From Styela clava (lineage: Eukaryota; Chordata; Ascidiacea; Stolidobranchia; Styelidae), in contig NC_135255.1 of assembly GCF_964204865.1 (NCBI RefSeq), forward strand, positions 13,173,135-13,237,134: DNA of 64,000 nt, read 5' to 3'. The translations under genes were made by a program, and so were the position numbers. The notes below the pieces were generated by a model. The model was not told where the DNA came from, made no database searches, and worked only from the letters and a program-made list of their open reading frames with translations. Below are positions 62,701-64,000 of the stretch, one piece after another; positions within the stretch are counted from its first letter, which is position 1; every line of letters starts with the position of its first letter.

Positions 62701-63847
62701 GAGTCCCTTGTCGTAATGTTTTTGATGACGACATAATAGATAGCATGCTCGTAACAGGAGAATAGATAATTCGCAAACACGTAAACAACACCAGAAAAGC
62801 GTTAACGGAGAAAATTACACACTAAACTCAATGGTAATTAAAATATTGCGCTTTTGGTTTTGAAAAACAAAACTCATTTTGTCAGATTTTTGCTGATTTT
62901 ATTTGTTTGAACTGCAGGAGAATTAGCGTTATTTTGTTTTGAGTTATTGAAACGTTTTGTTTTCAATTGACCTATCCATTTTTTTGGCTCTTTCCTTCTA
63001 TGTGCAGATTTATCTTGTTTTTAATAATATGAAATACGACTTTTTAAACACTTAATAAAAATGACTATTTTTATGGGAGAAAAATTATGGAAAAAAGAAA
63101 GAAAAGTACAAATATAACGATTTGGTGTAAAATTACAAGTAGCCTATTTGAGACTGACCTCAAAGCTACAATCTTGAAGCCAACCCTAGCAGGTCTTTTT
63201 TATTGAAGATCCGTCTTTCTAAATAAAATTTAGTCTTTCATAATAATAAATCAATCAATTCTCACATGCGATTTTGTTGATTTTTTTATTAAAAAAGATT
63301 TCATTTTAATGTATGGTCGTACTGGGGCTTAGACACGGTCAATTGGTACATCAGGCTTGTCAACACGCATGAATTCCATGTTGATCGAATAGAAATCCAC
63401 TTGTAAAGTTTCTATCTCATGAAAGACCCAAATTACGGTTATATCGCATACTTTTTGCGACATATTCTAGTAGTAATGACTATAGCCATGTCCAGTAACA
63501 TAACAAGCCAATTACACCGATACCATCTATTCTGTTTCGCGCACGTTTCCAAAATGTACAATTAAAAAACGATATTTTAGTATTTGATGACGTTGTCGAT
63601 GACGCCAGAAATATTAAAATAGCTCTTTCATGATCACTAAATAATATGCTTAATATATTCAATATTACTAACATTTTCTCTTCGATATAAAGTCGACAGC
63701 AGGTTCCATTCTAAATAATAGATATATGGCTTCATTACCATCAATGTCAAACATTTTATTTCAGTTTACACCAATTAGGAATTAAATATTTAATCAGTTC
63801 AAATGTGACATATCTGTCTCGAATACAACCCTGCATATACATTTAGC
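59741..63847. other. mostly non-coding stretch
   Basis: Includes the GTPase promoter at its left end. Frames at 61990-62199, 62207-62449 and 62340-62564 are moderately protein-like but overlap in different frames and have no splice context or recognised family; they may be fragments of an old repeat. Confidence 0.4.
60364..60570 (+). CDS. possible terminal exon, unknown product
   Basis: A CCTGTGCAG acceptor-like site ends at 60369; the open frame after it reads SRHEDQLQKHSQPDLIRNSI, then CCGRRPRKMRVLDYHDLKP, and stops at 60570. AATAAA follows at about 60798. No upstream exon was found and no family is recognised, so this may be chance. Confidence 0.2.
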   Translation: MQSRHEDQLQKHSQPDLIRNSICCGRRPRKMRVLDYHDLKPSLLNDKQTCNLTKFCFFKFLNCSEILT

Positions 63848-63939
63848 ATGTCACGTGTTCGCCTACAACTCATTGTGAATACTCCACACTTCTGGTTAGT
63901 AGCGTTGGTCATACTTGTAAAACAGATAACATGTCAAGA
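63848..63939 (+). CDS. first exon of a secreted or membrane protein gene, cut by the window end
   Basis: ATG at 63848 opens 30 codons plus two bases, then a strong donor GTAAGTATG at 63940. The product begins MSRVRLQLIVNTPHFWLVAL and continues VILVKQITCQE: a basic start, a hydrophobic core and a likely cleavage site, that is, a signal peptide. The remaining exons lie beyond 64000, so the family is unknown. A chance frame is possible, but the combination of start, signal peptide and near-perfect donor is suggestive. Confidence 0.45.
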
Positions 63940-64000
63940 GTAAGTATGTAAAACGAGCAGCCCAAATGACAAACAACCATATTCAGGTAAGATCAATTGG

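Noticed and set aside
1-64000. CRISPR arrays, bacterial operons, rRNA or tRNA genes
   Set aside because: The window is eukaryotic in structure; the tandem repeats present have no spacer pattern, and no rRNA or tRNA sequence was recognised.

Overview
The window is AT-rich animal genomic DNA. Genes are split by GT-AG introns of roughly 0.2-9 kb, there are no operons or Shine-Dalgarno sites, and the families seen are metazoan: a C-type lectin, a WSC-domain sulfotransferase, beta-1,4-galactosyltransferases and a RERG/RASL small GTPase. Together with the dense hAT-type repeats this suggests an invertebrate, perhaps a deuterostome such as a tunicate; the species cannot be named from the sequence. 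I rebuilt exons by hand, matching splice sites and codon phases.

Layout. 1-5.4 kb: repeat-rich DNA with two minisatellites (about 71 and 120 bp units) and a decayed intronless OB-fold (RPA-like) reading frame. 5.7-11.35 kb: a head-to-tail duplication of about 2.8 kb, ending 57 bp beyond the stop codon of the next gene. 11.4-13.3 kb (-): a complete four-exon secreted C-type lectin. 13.3-21.3 kb: mostly non-coding, with repeats. 21.3-24.4 kb (+): a five-exon gene for an unrecognised acidic type I membrane protein with three nearly identical 36-residue repeats and a PPKY motif in its tail. 26.0-26.8 kb: a 761-bp hAT-type element with a perfect 8-bp target duplication. 27.8-32.3 kb (+): a complete seven-exon WSCD-type gene (membrane anchor, two WSC domains, sulfotransferase). 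34.8-38.1 kb and 40.2-43.0 kb (-): two tandem five-exon beta-1,4-galactosyltransferase paralogues with almost the same exon lengths; the one nearer the left end has changes in its catalytic motif. 44-47 kb: repeats, including a 161-bp relative of the 761-bp element. 47.9-59.7 kb (-): a four-exon RERG/RASL-like GTPase gene with a 57-bp exon and a long C-terminal extension. 59.8-64 kb: mostly non-coding; a likely first exon with a signal peptide starts at 63848 and its gene runs off the window.

How the genes work together. The WSCD-type protein and the two galactosyltransferases are all predicted type II Golgi enzymes that modify glycans, and they sit within 16 kb; the lectin could bind glycans but lacks the standard calcium/sugar motif. 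A functional link is only inferred from neighbourhood. The least explained items are the repeat-bearing membrane protein, the galactosyltransferase with the altered motif, the GTPase with an unusual switch II and no visible last helix, and small inverted-repeat elements carrying YY1-like motifs.
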